Positions 56,607 through 64,000 of a stretch of DNA of 64,000 nt are shown here, one piece after another. A model generated the notes under the pieces. That model was not told the origin of the DNA, did no database searches, and was given only the letters and a program-made list of their open reading frames with translations. The stretch comes from Paracoccus aestuariivivens (GTDB lineage: Bacteria; Pseudomonadota; Alphaproteobacteria; Rhodobacterales; Rhodobacteraceae). The DNA lies in assembly GCF_009711225.1 (NCBI RefSeq), contig NZ_WMIE01000013.1, positions 16,579 to 80,578 on the forward strand, in the 5' to 3' direction. How positions within the stretch are numbered: the first letter of the stretch is position 1; the number at the start of each line of letters is the position of its first letter. The position numbers were made by a program, and so were the translations under genes.

Positions 56607-57260
56607 ATGATTGAGTTCGACAATGTTTCCAAATCATTCTGGACGGGAACACAGCGTAAAGTAATTTTGGATAGGGCCTCGTTCAGGATCGAACTGGGCC
56701 ACTCGATCGGCATCCTTGCGCCAAACGGAACCGGCAAGACGACGCTCATCAACATGATGTGCGGTTTGGAAAAGCCCGACGAGGGAAAGATCCGCATCGA
56801 TTGCAGGGTCTCGTTCCCGCTGGGCTTCATGGGCGGGATCACCCCCAAGCTCAGCGCCAACGAAAACTGCCGTTACATCGCGCGCCTATACGGTCTTGAC
56901 CCCGACTATGTTGAGGCATTTTGTCGCTGGATGACCGATATCAACGAATATTTCGATATGCCGGTCGGCACTTATAGCTCGGGCATGAGGTCACGTTTCA
57001 CGTTCTCGCTGTTGCTGGCGCTTGAATTCGACGTCTACCTCATTGATGAGGGCATGCCTGCGACGACGGATGTCGCTTTCAACCGCAGGGCGGGATCGGT
57101 GCTGTTCGAGCGACTGAAATCCTCAACGGTGGTCGTTGTGTCGCATCAGGCGGCAACGATCGAGAAATTCTGCAACTCGGCCTGCGTTTTGCGCGATGGC
57201 AAGCTGTATCAGTTCGAAACGCTCGAAGAGGCAAAGCAATACTATGACTACTCTGCCTAA
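56607..57260 (+). CDS. kpsT: Capsule polysaccharide ABC transporter ATP-binding protein (KpsT-like)
   Basis: The 217-residue ATPase has Walker A 'IGILAPNGTGKTTLINMMCG', a degenerate signature 'YSSGMRSRFTFSLLLALEF' (SSGMR in place of LSGGQ) and Walker B 'DVYLIDEGMPATTD', the pattern of KpsT/BexA proteins that export capsular polysaccharide. No kpsM permease gene is next to it, which is unusual. Its last 17 bp overlap the start of the KpsE-like gene. Confidence 0.9.
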   Translation: MIEFDNVSKSFWTGTQRKVILDRASFRIELGHSIGILAPNGTGKTTLINMMCGLEKPDEGKIRIDCRVSFPLGFMGGITPKLSANENCRYIARLYGLDPDYVEAFCRWMTDINEYFDMPVGTYSSGMRSRFTFSLLLALEFDVYLIDEGMPATTDVAFNRRAGSVLFERLKSSTVVVVSHQAATIEKFCNSACVLRDGKLYQFETLEEAKQYYDYSA

Positions 57261-58968
57261 GGCGCGCCTCTATCGGATCAGCCGCGACGAGTCCGTTCTT
57301 GCGGTCAAAAGGGAATCAGATGCGGTGAAAACCGCGCGGAAGGTACAGGTCGAATTGAACAAGCGTAACGATATGGCCGAAGGGGAGAATGACCCCTCAA
57401 AGCTTTTCATGGCCGAGGACGACGGGTTCGGCGATATGCGCTTTCCGGGCGCCACCGAAGCAACGTCGCCGAATGTCCCGCATGACATGCAGGAGCGTAT
57501 CGAGGCGGTGCAGGCCGAGAACCTGACCCAACGCCAATTGCGCATGGCCCGCAGGATCGCGGCCATGCACGAAATCGACGTCGACTCGGATTACGAAGCG
57601 GTCGTCTTGTTGCGCGATAAAGGCATAGACCCGTTCCATCGCGGCGCAGTCGGGCAAATCCTTTCCGAGGAAGGGGCGCGGGTCCAGCAGAATGGCGATC
57701 AAGCGGGCCTGCCCGTTCCTGCCAAGAAATCGAACCTGCCCCGTAAGCGCGGTTCCGAAATCGTGCCAATCGGGCCGAACTCGTCCAAGGCGCCATCACG
57801 TGAAGCCATGACCGAGGACAAGCGTGCCGCCGAGATCATCAAGATCCAGAAGGACATCGCCCGCCGCCGTCGCCGCAAGTTGACGATGTTGGCCGCGCGG
57901 CTGATCGCATTCGTGGGCATTCCGACGATCATTGCGGGTTACTACTACTTCAACATGGCGACGCCGCTTTACGCGACCAACTCGCAATTCCAGATCCAGC
58001 AGGCGGACCAAAGCGCGGCAAGCGGTTTGGGCGGATTGTTCAGCGGCACGCAGCTTGCGACCAATACCGATTCCGTTTCGGTCCAAAGCTATCTGATGTC
58101 GCGTGACGCAATGCTGCGGCTGGATCGCGAACTTGGCTTCAAGGCGGCGTTCCAGAGCGAGCAGGTCGATCCCATCCTTCGCCTCGCGCCCGATGCGACC
58201 AACGAGCAGACCTATAAGCTGTACAGCAAATCCGTGAAGATCGGTTACGACCCGACCGAGGGCGTGATAAACATGGAAGTCATCGCCCCCGAGCCGATGC
58301 TCAGCCAGCAATTCTCGACCGCGTTGATCAAATACGCCGAAGGCCAGGTCGACCAGATGACCTCGCGGCTGCGTGACGACCAGATGAAGGGGTCGATCGA
58401 AAGCTACAACGAGGCCGAGGAGAAGGTGAAAGACGCCCAGCTTCATGTGCAGGAGCTACAGGAAAAGCTTGGCGTGCTTGATCCGATGGCGGAAAGCAGC
58501 GTCGTCATGGGCCATGTCGCTGAGCTGGAACGTCAGCTGGCGGACAAGCGGCTTGAACTGGGCCAGCTTCAGTCCAACGCCTCTCCGAACCGCAGCCGCG
58601 TGCAGGGTGTCAAAGGCGACATCTCGCGGCTTGAGCAAATGCTGGCCGAGACCCGCTCGCAACTGACCGAAGGCAGCGAGGCCCGCGGCTCGCTTGCGAC
58701 GATCTCAGGGCAGATCCGCATCGCGGAATCCGATCTGGCGACCCGTCAGGAACTGCTGGCCACCGCTGCCGCCCAGATGGAGACCGCGCGGATCGAAGCC
58801 AACAAGCAGGTCCGCTATCTTTCTCTCTCGGTTGCCCCCGTCGCCCCTGACGAGGCAACCTATCCCAAAGCTTTCCAGAACACGATCGTGGCCTTCCTGA
58901 TCTTCTCGGGCGTCTATCTGATGCTTTCGCTGACAGCCTCGATCCTGCGTGAACAGGTATCCTCATGA
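57244..58968 (+). CDS. kpsE: Capsule polysaccharide export inner-membrane protein (KpsE/PCP-3-like) with long N-terminal region
   Basis: Start at ATG 57244 (inside kpsT); upstream frame is not supported. The 574-residue protein has a ~215-residue hydrophilic cytosolic head, a first membrane helix ('LIAFVGIPTIIAGYYYFNMA'), a periplasmic part with a coiled coil (~385-540; 'EKVKDAQLHVQELQEKLGVL') and a C-terminal helix ('NTIVAFLIFSGVYLMLSLTA'). That is the KpsE/CtrB polysaccharide co-polymerase architecture; the basic, charged head is much longer than in E. coli KpsE (about 380 residues total). It overlaps kdsA by 4 bp. Confidence 0.85.
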   Translation: MTTLPKARLYRISRDESVLAVKRESDAVKTARKVQVELNKRNDMAEGENDPSKLFMAEDDGFGDMRFPGATEATSPNVPHDMQERIEAVQAENLTQRQLRMARRIAAMHEIDVDSDYEAVVLLRDKGIDPFHRGAVGQILSEEGARVQQNGDQAGLPVPAKKSNLPRKRGSEIVPIGPNSSKAPSREAMTEDKRAAEIIKIQKDIARRRRRKLTMLAARLIAFVGIPTIIAGYYYFNMATPLYATNSQFQIQQADQSAASGLGGLFSGTQLATNTDSVSVQSYLMSRDAMLRLDRELGFKAAFQSEQVDPILRLAPDATNEQTYKLYSKSVKIGYDPTEGVINMEVIAPEPMLSQQFSTALIKYAEGQVDQMTSRLRDDQMKGSIESYNEAEEKVKDAQLHVQELQEKLGVLDPMAESSVVMGHVAELERQLADKRLELGQLQSNASPNRSRVQGVKGDISRLEQMLAETRSQLTEGSEARGSLATISGQIRIAESDLATRQELLATAAAQMETARIEANKQVRYLSLSVAPVAPDEATYPKAFQNTIVAFLIFSGVYLMLSLTASILREQVSS

Positions 58969-59798
58969 CCCATGTACAAACCGGCAATGTAACCTTCGGA
59001 AATGACTTGCCTCTTGGCGTGATCGCAGGGCCGTGCCAGTTGGAGACGCTCGATCATGCCCTGATGATCGCCGAGACCATGGCCAAGGCTTGCGAACAGG
59101 CCGGCGCTGGCTTTGTTTTCAAGGCCAGTTATGACAAGGCCAACCGCACCTCGCTTTCAGGCAAGCGCGGCGTCGGGATGGAGGAAGGACTGCGCATGCT
59201 TGAAGAAGTGCGCAAGCAATTCGGCTGCCCGGTCCTGACCGATGTGCATGATATAGATCAGGCCCGCGCTGCTGGGGCTGTGGTCGATATCATCCAGATC
59301 CCCGCCTTCCTGTGCCGTCAGACCGATCTGCTGATCGCCGCAGGCGAAACCGGCGCGGTGGTCAACATCAAGAAGGGCCAGTTCCTTGCCCCTTGGGATA
59401 TGCCGAACGTCGCGCAAAAAGTCGCATCGACCGGAAACGAACGGATCATGCTGACCGAGCGTGGCGCAAGCTTTGGCTACAACACCCTTGTGGCCGACAT
59501 GCGCAGCCTGCCCATCATGGCACGGACCGGCTATCCCGTGATCATGGACGCGACACACTCCGTGCAGCAACCGGGCGGACAGGGAGGTTCGTCGGGCGGT
59601 CAGCGTGAATTTGCGCCGGTCATGGCCCGTGCGGCTGTATCGCTTGGCGTTGCCGGAGTCTTCATCGAGACCCATCAGGACCCCGACAACGCGCCTTCTG
59701 ACGGGCCGAATATGATCCCTCTGGATCAGATGCCGGCTTTGCTGAATTCGCTGATGCGCTTTGACGCGCTGGCGAAATCGGATCCGGTGATGGGCTGA
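58965..59798 (+). CDS. kdsA: 3-deoxy-8-phosphooctulonate synthase (Kdo-8-P synthase)
   Basis: The 277-residue TIM-barrel enzyme joins PEP and arabinose-5-phosphate to form Kdo-8-P for lipopolysaccharide and for Kdo linkers of capsules. Signatures: 'LGVIAGPCQLETLDHALMIA', 'FKASYDKANRTSLSGKRGVG', 'IIQIPAFLCRQTDLLIAAGE', 'VNIKKGQFLAPWDM' and 'DATHSVQQPGGQGGSSGGQR'. The ATG overlaps the kpsE-like stop, so Kdo synthesis is coupled to capsule export genes here. Confidence 0.96.
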   Translation: MTHVQTGNVTFGNDLPLGVIAGPCQLETLDHALMIAETMAKACEQAGAGFVFKASYDKANRTSLSGKRGVGMEEGLRMLEEVRKQFGCPVLTDVHDIDQARAAGAVVDIIQIPAFLCRQTDLLIAAGETGAVVNIKKGQFLAPWDMPNVAQKVASTGNERIMLTERGASFGYNTLVADMRSLPIMARTGYPVIMDATHSVQQPGGQGGSSGGQREFAPVMARAAVSLGVAGVFIETHQDPDNAPSDGPNMIPLDQMPALLNSLMRFDALAKSDPVMG

Positions 59799-59799
59799 A

Positions 59800-61017
59800 T
59801 CAAGCCTCGGCTGCGGCGATGGATTTCGCCGCAGCATGGGCCGAAGCCCAAGCCCATTGGAAATTGTAGCCCCCGAGCCAGCCAGTCACATCGACGACCT
59901 CTCCGATGAAATACAGCCCCGCTTGATTGCGGGCCTGCATCGTACGGGCGTCCAGATCCCGCGTATCGACGCCGCCCAGAGTAACCTCTGCCGTGCGCCA
60001 TCCCTCAGACCCGACAGGTCGCAACCGCCATCGATTGACACGTTCCGCAATCCGGTCAAGCTTCGGGTTTGCCTGATCCGCCAATCGCGCACCGGAAAAC
60101 CCCAACTCCTCCGTAATCGCGTCCGCCAGTCGGGACGGCAGGTAGCGCGCAAGAGCCGTTGATACCGCCTGACGCCCGTTCTGGCCGCGCATGTCGCGCA
60201 TTGCGGCAGCAATGTCCTGATCCGGCGCAAGATCGACCGTGATCTCATCCCCGGGCTTCCAGAAACTGGAGATCTGCAGAATGGCCGGTCCAGACAAGCC
60301 ACGATGGGTGAACAGCAGGCCGTCGCGGAACCGGGTCGCTGACCGCCCCTGCCCGTGGCTTACCACCGCATCGACCGCGACGCCGGCCAAGGGGCGGCAC
60401 AAATCCAGATCCTGAGTTGCAAATGTCAGCGGCACGAGCCCTGCACGCGGCTCGATTATTCGCAGACCGAATTGCTCGGCCAGTTCATAACCCAATCCCG
60501 TAGCGCCCATCTTGGGAATGGAGCGCCCTCCGGCCGCAACGACCAGATTGCGGGCGGAAACCACACCCCTGCTCGTCCGCACCAGATAACCGCTATCGCT
60601 CGCCTCGACAGATTGGACAGCCGTTTCAAGCCACAATTCCGCACCGCGCATCCTGTGCAGAAGCATATCGATGATCTGGCGCGCACTGTCGTCGCAGAAT
60701 AATTGACCAAGCGTTTTCTCGTGCCAGGCAATGCCCGCGCGATTGACCATCTCGACGAAATCCTGAGGGCTGAACCCCGACAAGGCCGATGCGCAGAATC
60801 GCGGGTTCTGCGACAAGAACCTTTCGCGATTCGCGGCAAGGTTGGTGAAATTACAGCGTCCACCACCGGAAATACGAATTTTCTCGCCCGCTGCCCGGGC
60901 GTGATCCAGCACAAGAACCCGCTGTTCTTGCCCCTTTCCAGCAGCTTGAATGATCGACCCGGCACAGAATAGGCCAGCGGCGCCTGCGCCAATTACCAAT
61001 GTATCCACGTGTTCCAT
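59800..61017 (-). CDS. NAD(P)/FAD-dependent oxidoreductase, HI0933/BaiN family
   Basis: The 405-residue flavoprotein begins with 'VDTLVIGAGAAGLFCAGSII' (dinucleotide loop), 'ISGGGRCNFTNLAANRERFL' (a family hallmark), 'LVVAAGGRSIPKMGATGLGY' and ends with 'FIGEVVDVTGWLGGYNFQWA'. The family (TIGR00275/HI0933) includes BaiN-type enzymes, and its physiological role is mostly unknown. It is convergent with kdsA with no gap, and its start is about 100 bp before tRNA-Gln. Confidence 0.92.
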   Translation of the reverse strand: MEHVDTLVIGAGAAGLFCAGSIIQAAGKGQEQRVLVLDHARAAGEKIRISGGGRCNFTNLAANRERFLSQNPRFCASALSGFSPQDFVEMVNRAGIAWHEKTLGQLFCDDSARQIIDMLLHRMRGAELWLETAVQSVEASDSGYLVRTSRGVVSARNLVVAAGGRSIPKMGATGLGYELAEQFGLRIIEPRAGLVPLTFATQDLDLCRPLAGVAVDAVVSHGQGRSATRFRDGLLFTHRGLSGPAILQISSFWKPGDEITVDLAPDQDIAAAMRDMRGQNGRQAVSTALARYLPSRLADAITEELGFSGARLADQANPKLDRIAERVNRWRLRPVGSEGWRTAEVTLGGVDTRDLDARTMQARNQAGLYFIGEVVDVTGWLGGYNFQWAWASAHAAAKSIAAAEA

Positions 61018-61091
61018 GCGAGGCGCTTAACGGCAGCGAAAGTTCTCCACAAGAAATTTCCGTGTGGCCCTTGCGCCCTTCCGACGCCTTG

Positions 61092-61188
61092 GCTAGATAC
61101 CCGCTCACAGAGTTGGGGCGTGGCCAAGTGGTAAGGCAACGGTTTTTGGTACCGTGTACCGTAGGTTCGAATCCTACCGCCCCAGCCA
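61092..61188. repeat. 97-bp perfect direct repeat, copy 1
   Basis: This copy is identical over all 97 bp to 62062-62158. It comprises 22 bp upstream of tRNA-Gln, including the -10-like TAGATA (61094-61099), and the whole tRNA gene to CCA. Flanking bases on both sides differ between copies. Confidence 0.97.
61114..61188 (+). tRNA. tRNA-Gln(TTG), copy 1
   Basis: The 75-nt gene has acceptor TGGGGCG with CGCCCCA, discriminator G and an encoded CCA. The anticodon arm is ACGGT-TTTTGGT-ACCGT, so the anticodon is TTG, reading CAA. A promoter fits at TTGCGC (61071-61076), 17 bp, TAGATA (61094-61099). A T-run follows the CCA. Confidence 0.97.
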
Positions 61189-62061
61189 GATTTTTTCTGT
61201 TCTCCGTCAAATCATTAGCTCACAGATCTGTGATCGCAGGTGATTATCCCTTTGATCCGGCGGTTGGTCGAAATTTCGGTACCCCTGCCCCCGCTTCGCG
61301 ACCAATGCAAGTGATACGCATAGGACAATGCTGATCCTTACTCATGGAATTCGTCCGCATTTGCGCTCAGGTAACACAGTTCCGAGATACAATCGGGCGG
61401 TTCGGCATTGACGGACCGATCTGTTATCGCTGGCCAAACTAAAATGGCGTAACGGTCATAGACCATCTGAACGGAATCTGCTGTCCATGAGTGGTCTTTA
61501 CAGCGCGACGACCACAGAGGCAGGCCGGTCGCGGCCCTTGCCGACCTCAAGATACGAGCCTGCGTCCCCGAACAGTCGCCTAAGAGGTCAGCAAACTCCC
61601 TCGACGGATCGTCAGAAGTGACGCCGAGTTTGATCCTTGCGCGAATAGTGCGCGCCAACCGGAACAGGGGCGTCCGCAGTTAAGTTACACCTGACTGACC
61701 TGCCTCGGTTCTGTTCCGGTCAGGTGCTCTCGTATTAAGCGGCCTTATCTTCTAAGGCGAAAGGTGACGTCCAACACTAGGTCGAATGCCTTCGGCTTCT
61801 TAGCGCGATACGAACCGCAACCCGCTTGAACTCGACGCTGTGTAACGCTTCCGTGTCCGTCGAACGCAAGGTTCAGCCCTCTGAAGGACAAGGTGCAAGG
61901 AATATCCATTCAAAGTGAAGAAACGCTGTTCGATCATCAACTCGAACTATTTGGGCGCATGAGGCAAACGTCGGTAAGGGCGCTAAAGTAGTTGGCGAAA
62001 GAACCTGGCATGACAAACTGGATTATTAGTTTGTTTGCACTTGTAACCCATTGCGTTGTTA
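61189..62061. other. 873-bp spacer between the two tRNA-Gln copies
   Basis: No recognisable gene. A minus-strand frame at 61338-61658 (106 codons) is open but has no clear ribosome site, no protein-family features, and I do not call it. The stretch contains a 10-bp perfect inverted repeat around 61658-61720. Composition is more AT-rich and irregular than the core genes, as in an element remnant. Confidence 0.5.
61658..61720. repeat. 10-bp perfect inverted repeat between the tRNA copies
   Basis: ACCGGAACAG at 61658-61667 and CTGTTCCGGT at 61711-61720 are exact reverse complements, 43 bp apart. This could be a recombinase or regulator site or an RNA stem; there is no T-run after it. Confidence 0.6.
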
Positions 62062-62158
62062 GCTAGATACCCGCTCACAGAGTTGGGGCGTGGCCAAGTG
62101 GTAAGGCAACGGTTTTTGGTACCGTGTACCGTAGGTTCGAATCCTACCGCCCCAGCCA
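62062..62158. repeat. 97-bp perfect direct repeat, copy 2
   Basis: Identical to 61092-61188, 970 bp downstream and in the same orientation. The duplicated unit contains the -10 element and the entire tRNA gene, so it is longer than the usual tRNA 3'-end attachment duplications left by integrases. Confidence 0.97.
62084..62158 (+). tRNA. tRNA-Gln(TTG), copy 2
   Basis: Every base matches copy 1, so it should fold and charge identically. Although the -35 region lies outside the repeat, a TTGTAA (62041-62046) sits exactly 17 bp before TAGATA (62064-62069), so this copy also appears transcribable. Confidence 0.95.
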
Positions 62159-62206
62159 ACTCTTTTTACTTATAATTCAAGCAGTTAACGTAGACATGCT
62201 GATCGC

Positions 62207-62236
62207 ATGTGTTACAGTTCCGTGTGTGTAACACAT
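62207..62236. repeat. Perfect 10-bp inverted repeat with 10-bp spacer (operator-like)
   Basis: ATGTGTTACA (62207-62216) and TGTAACACAT (62227-62236) are exact reverse complements with centres 20 bp apart, two DNA turns. It lies 48 bp past the second tRNA-Gln and beyond the end of the minus-strand gene at 62396. There is no T-run, so it is more likely a protein-binding or recombination site than a terminator. Confidence 0.7.
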
Positions 62237-62395
62237 GGGGCAAGTTGGCGACTCTCCCACCAGCAGAAAGGGCGAAGCTTTCGCCCCGCCCATCCCATTT
62301 TCACCAACTAACAAAGTTCTAGGTGCCACGCGACTGTAAGGAGTCTGTCGCCGCACCATGACGGGGTTTGGCTGGTTAGGCCGCGCACTCACCGT

Positions 62396-62656
62396 CTAAT
62401 CGCAGCGCGGTTTGCTCTCCTGATCCTGCATCCACTCGGCGTAGTGCAGATCGTTCAGTGTCTGACGACGCGCCAGTTCCGCCTTCAGCACGCGCAGTTC
62501 CAGCCGGACGGCTTTCACTTCAGTCTTGGCGGCCTTCAGTTCCGCGTTGAGGCGTGCAACTTCGTTGTCGTATTCCATCGCATCAGCCGACAGCCGATGC
62601 ACCTGTTCCTTCCAACACGTTGAAGAGCCGTAGCGCTTCACAAGGTCTTTCAGCAT
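62396..62656 (-). CDS. Small coiled-coil protein of unknown function
   Basis: The 86-residue protein is mostly one predicted coiled coil ('EVARLNAELKAAKTEVKAVR', 'LELRVLKAELARR') with charged ends. I do not recognise the family. It has no clear ribosome site of its own but starts 14 bp after the stop of the upstream gene (62671), so it may be translated by coupling. It is last of a three-gene minus-strand group beside the duplicated tRNA. Confidence 0.55.
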   Translation of the reverse strand: MLKDLVKRYGSSTCWKEQVHRLSADAMEYDNEVARLNAELKAAKTEVKAVRLELRVLKAELARRQTLNDLHYAEWMQDQESKPRCD

Positions 62657-62670
62657 GTGGTTCAGAGCTA

Positions 62671-63051
62671 TTATGCAGCCGCCTTTGCACGCAGCTTCCT
62701 GTTGAGCTCATCCACATCAGTGCGGGCTTCTTCAATCATCTCCCGAACAGTGCGCATAAAGTTCGCGCCGGGTGTCTCACTGCGGATTGTGACCTTGACC
62801 AAGTTCTCGCCATACAGATGACAGGCCATCACCCTGCCCTCGGAGGTAGTCAGATATACCTCCACTTTGGAGTAGATCGCGTCAGGTTCGTCGATATCTT
62901 CGATACAGAAATCCGGTTGGTCACAGATACCGGTTTCGGTGTTGATTTCACCCTGAACCTCGGCCAGCCAAGGGTAAAAAGCGTCAGTGTTCATCATGAT
63001 CGTAACCGGCGTTGCTGCCGTGGGCGCGATCATGGTAACATTCTTCGTCAT
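62671..63051 (-). CDS. Hypothetical protein, accessory region
   Basis: The 126-residue product is acidic in the middle ('DQPDFCIEDIDEPDAIYSKV') and helical at the end ('MRTVREMIEEARTDVDELNR', 'KLRAKAAA'). I recognise no family. AGAAGGAAATCGCA gives a good ribosome site before the ATG. The beta-like centre ('VYLTTSEGRVMACHLYGENL') looks protein-like, so it is probably real. Its neighbours suggest it belongs to a mobile element. Confidence 0.6.
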   Translation of the reverse strand: MTKNVTMIAPTAATPVTIMMNTDAFYPWLAEVQGEINTETGICDQPDFCIEDIDEPDAIYSKVEVYLTTSEGRVMACHLYGENLVKVTIRSETPGANFMRTVREMIEEARTDVDELNRKLRAKAAA

Positions 63052-63143
63052 TGCGATTTCCTTCTATATCGCAGTTTCAAACGACAGGGGGCGGGCTTCC
63101 ACGGTCTGCAAACTAAGTTGCCCGTCCCACTGTCGGAGACTGT

Positions 63144-63665
63144 TCAGCCCGTCACCCTCCACTGCGTGAAGGCCCTGCGGACCTGCTTGTCTAGCTGGTC
63201 CAGCATCTTGTTGAGGCGGATGGCCTCTGTCAGCGCCGCATTCTTCTTTGCCGGGTCTGACAGGTCGGAAGCCTCAATTTCGGCAAGTCGGGCTTTAATC
63301 TCGGTGCGCTTGTAGTCGTTGACGTGGTGCGCAAGATCGTTCGCCGCGTCGATCAGACTGCCTATGATGACCTCTGCCCGACCAACCGATCGCTCAGCAT
63401 AGAACGGGTTCATAGGCTGCCCGTGCGCATCGCGTTCTGGGTCAATCATGTAATGTTCCGGGCCACGATCATCGGGGAACTCGGGCGTTTGAAAGCCCGC
63501 ATTTCCAAGGCAGAAGTCAAACTCAGAATCCGAAAGCTCTTGCTCATTGAAATATTCGAAGAACGGTTTTCGAAATACCGAAGATGCTTCTAGGTTTGCC
63601 TCTGCCTTTCGCTGCTTCACTCGTTTCCGATACTCACGCTGACTTTCGGCGGGCGTCTTAGCCAT
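63144..63665 (-). CDS. Hypothetical protein with basic N-terminus, accessory region
   Basis: The ATG at 63665 is 5 nt after a near-perfect AAAGGAGG, so the start is firm. The 173-residue protein begins 'MAKTPAESQREYRKRVKQRK', a short basic helix typical of phage or plasmid cargo proteins that touch nucleic acid. A Phe/Tyr-rich acidic middle follows ('PFFEYFNEQELSDSEFDFCL'), then long helices ('EIKARLAEIEASDLSDPAKK'). Family not recognised. It is the first gene of the minus-strand group 63665-62396. Confidence 0.65.
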   Translation of the reverse strand: MAKTPAESQREYRKRVKQRKAEANLEASSVFRKPFFEYFNEQELSDSEFDFCLGNAGFQTPEFPDDRGPEHYMIDPERDAHGQPMNPFYAERSVGRAEVIIGSLIDAANDLAHHVNDYKRTEIKARLAEIEASDLSDPAKKNAALTEAIRLNKMLDQLDKQVRRAFTQWRVTG

Positions 63666-63867
63666 CTGCACCTCCTTTCATGTTATGCAAGTTTCTTAAC
63701 ACTATCGCGTTAAGGTGTGCTGCAAAAGGTACGGCGGTCACGAAATCGTGATTGGGCCGCCAGCGCCACAACCTCCGCACCCTCACGGCATCCCTCGGGC
63801 AACAAAGGTGGTCGCACGAATTCGGATCGGGGGCTAAGCTTTAGCGCCTGAGGAAGAATGACCGGAA

Positions 63868-64000
63868 ATGACGAAACGCAGACGCTATTCTGCAGAGTTC
63901 AGGGCGAAGGTGGCTCTTGAGGCCATCCGCGGGGAACTGACGACGGCCGGGTTGGCCAAGAAGTTGAACGGCGAACGCCACCGGTTCGGGAGAGCCGTTC
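63868..64000 (+). mobile_element. IS3-family orfA, start only (cut by window edge, possibly broken)
   Basis: From ATG 63868 the frame reads 'MTKRRRYSAEFRAKVALEAI' then 'RGELTTAGLAKK', the helix-turn-helix start of IS3-family orfA. After that ('LNGERHRFGRAV') the match is lost, which suggests a frameshift, deletion or a divergent subgroup; the window ends before this can be settled. Confidence 0.75.

Noticed and set aside
61338..61658. 106-codon minus-strand frame between the tRNA copies
   Set aside because: No ribosome site, no family resemblance and an irregular amino acid composition; recorded only in the gap entry.
61189..64000. Intact prophage or integrative element
   Set aside because: No integrase, terminase, relaxase or structural gene is visible before the window ends. 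Only boundary-like features and three unknown genes can be supported.

Overview
The window is GC-rich, densely packed chromosomal DNA of an alphaproteobacterium, most likely Rhodobacteraceae/Paracoccaceae and Paracoccus-like. This rests on the yajC-secD-secF-Mth938-ccmABCDG layout, the rpoZ-rsh pair, an IalB-family protein, the Rhodobacteraceae-type DUF6477/DUF6456 pair, bolA-grxD, and many 4-nt ATGA gene overlaps. The assignment comes from gene content and protein character only; no 16S or other marker is present.

Layout. 1-3.9 kb is a decayed accessory strip: the tail of an AhpD/CMD-like gene, a truncated XRE regulator, a frameshifted IS5-family transposase, a decayed IS3-family orfB and a small zinc-ribbon ORF with an in-frame stop. 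3.9-61.0 kb is core chromosome: Bax inhibitor-1, XRE regulator, hisN, mgtE-fau, degP, ialB, a HerA-like ATPase, DUF6477/DUF6456, terC, lipA, tRNA-Leu(CAA), dusA, mazG, the Sec/cytochrome c maturation block, hisC-tyrC, DUF2125, chaC, a MotA/ExbB-like plus MotB/OmpA-like pair, GT8, NYN, folK, rpoZ, rsh, a three-gene gamma-glutamylpolyamine-type operon, a class V aminotransferase, two membrane stress-type proteins, grxD-bolA, a thioredoxin-like gene-gph pair, a TIGR01244 gene, typA, ferredoxin, an EamA transporter, an acp-KAS-lpxD-L,D-transpeptidase run, a DUF882 peptidase, sseB, a UDG-like gene, kpsT-kpsE-kdsA and a flavoprotein. 61.0-64.0 kb is accessory again: tRNA-Gln(TTG) is present twice in a perfect 97-bp direct repeat, followed by three unknown minus-strand genes and the start of an IS3-family orfA cut by the window edge.

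How the genes fit together. YajC/SecD/SecF support protein export, and the ccm genes downstream export and handle heme for c-type cytochromes. degP, the L,D-transpeptidase, the DUF882 peptidase, acp-KAS-lpxD and kpsT-kpsE-kdsA form an envelope theme (periplasmic quality control, peptidoglycan, lipid A acylation, Kdo and capsule export). RpoZ and RSH link to stringent control. The glutamine synthetase-like, FAD oxidase-like and amidotransferase genes probably form a polyamine or amine catabolic route.

Items most worth a second look: (i) a ZorAB-like proton-motor pair without the usual Zorya effector genes; (ii) a candidate minus-strand sRNA with two CCUCCC-type anti-Shine-Dalgarno stretches and its own terminator, between ialB and the HerA-like gene; (iii) the tRNA-Gln/promoter duplication beside unknown genes and a perfect palindrome; (iv) the acp-KAS-lpxD set with a basic N-terminal extension on the KAS.
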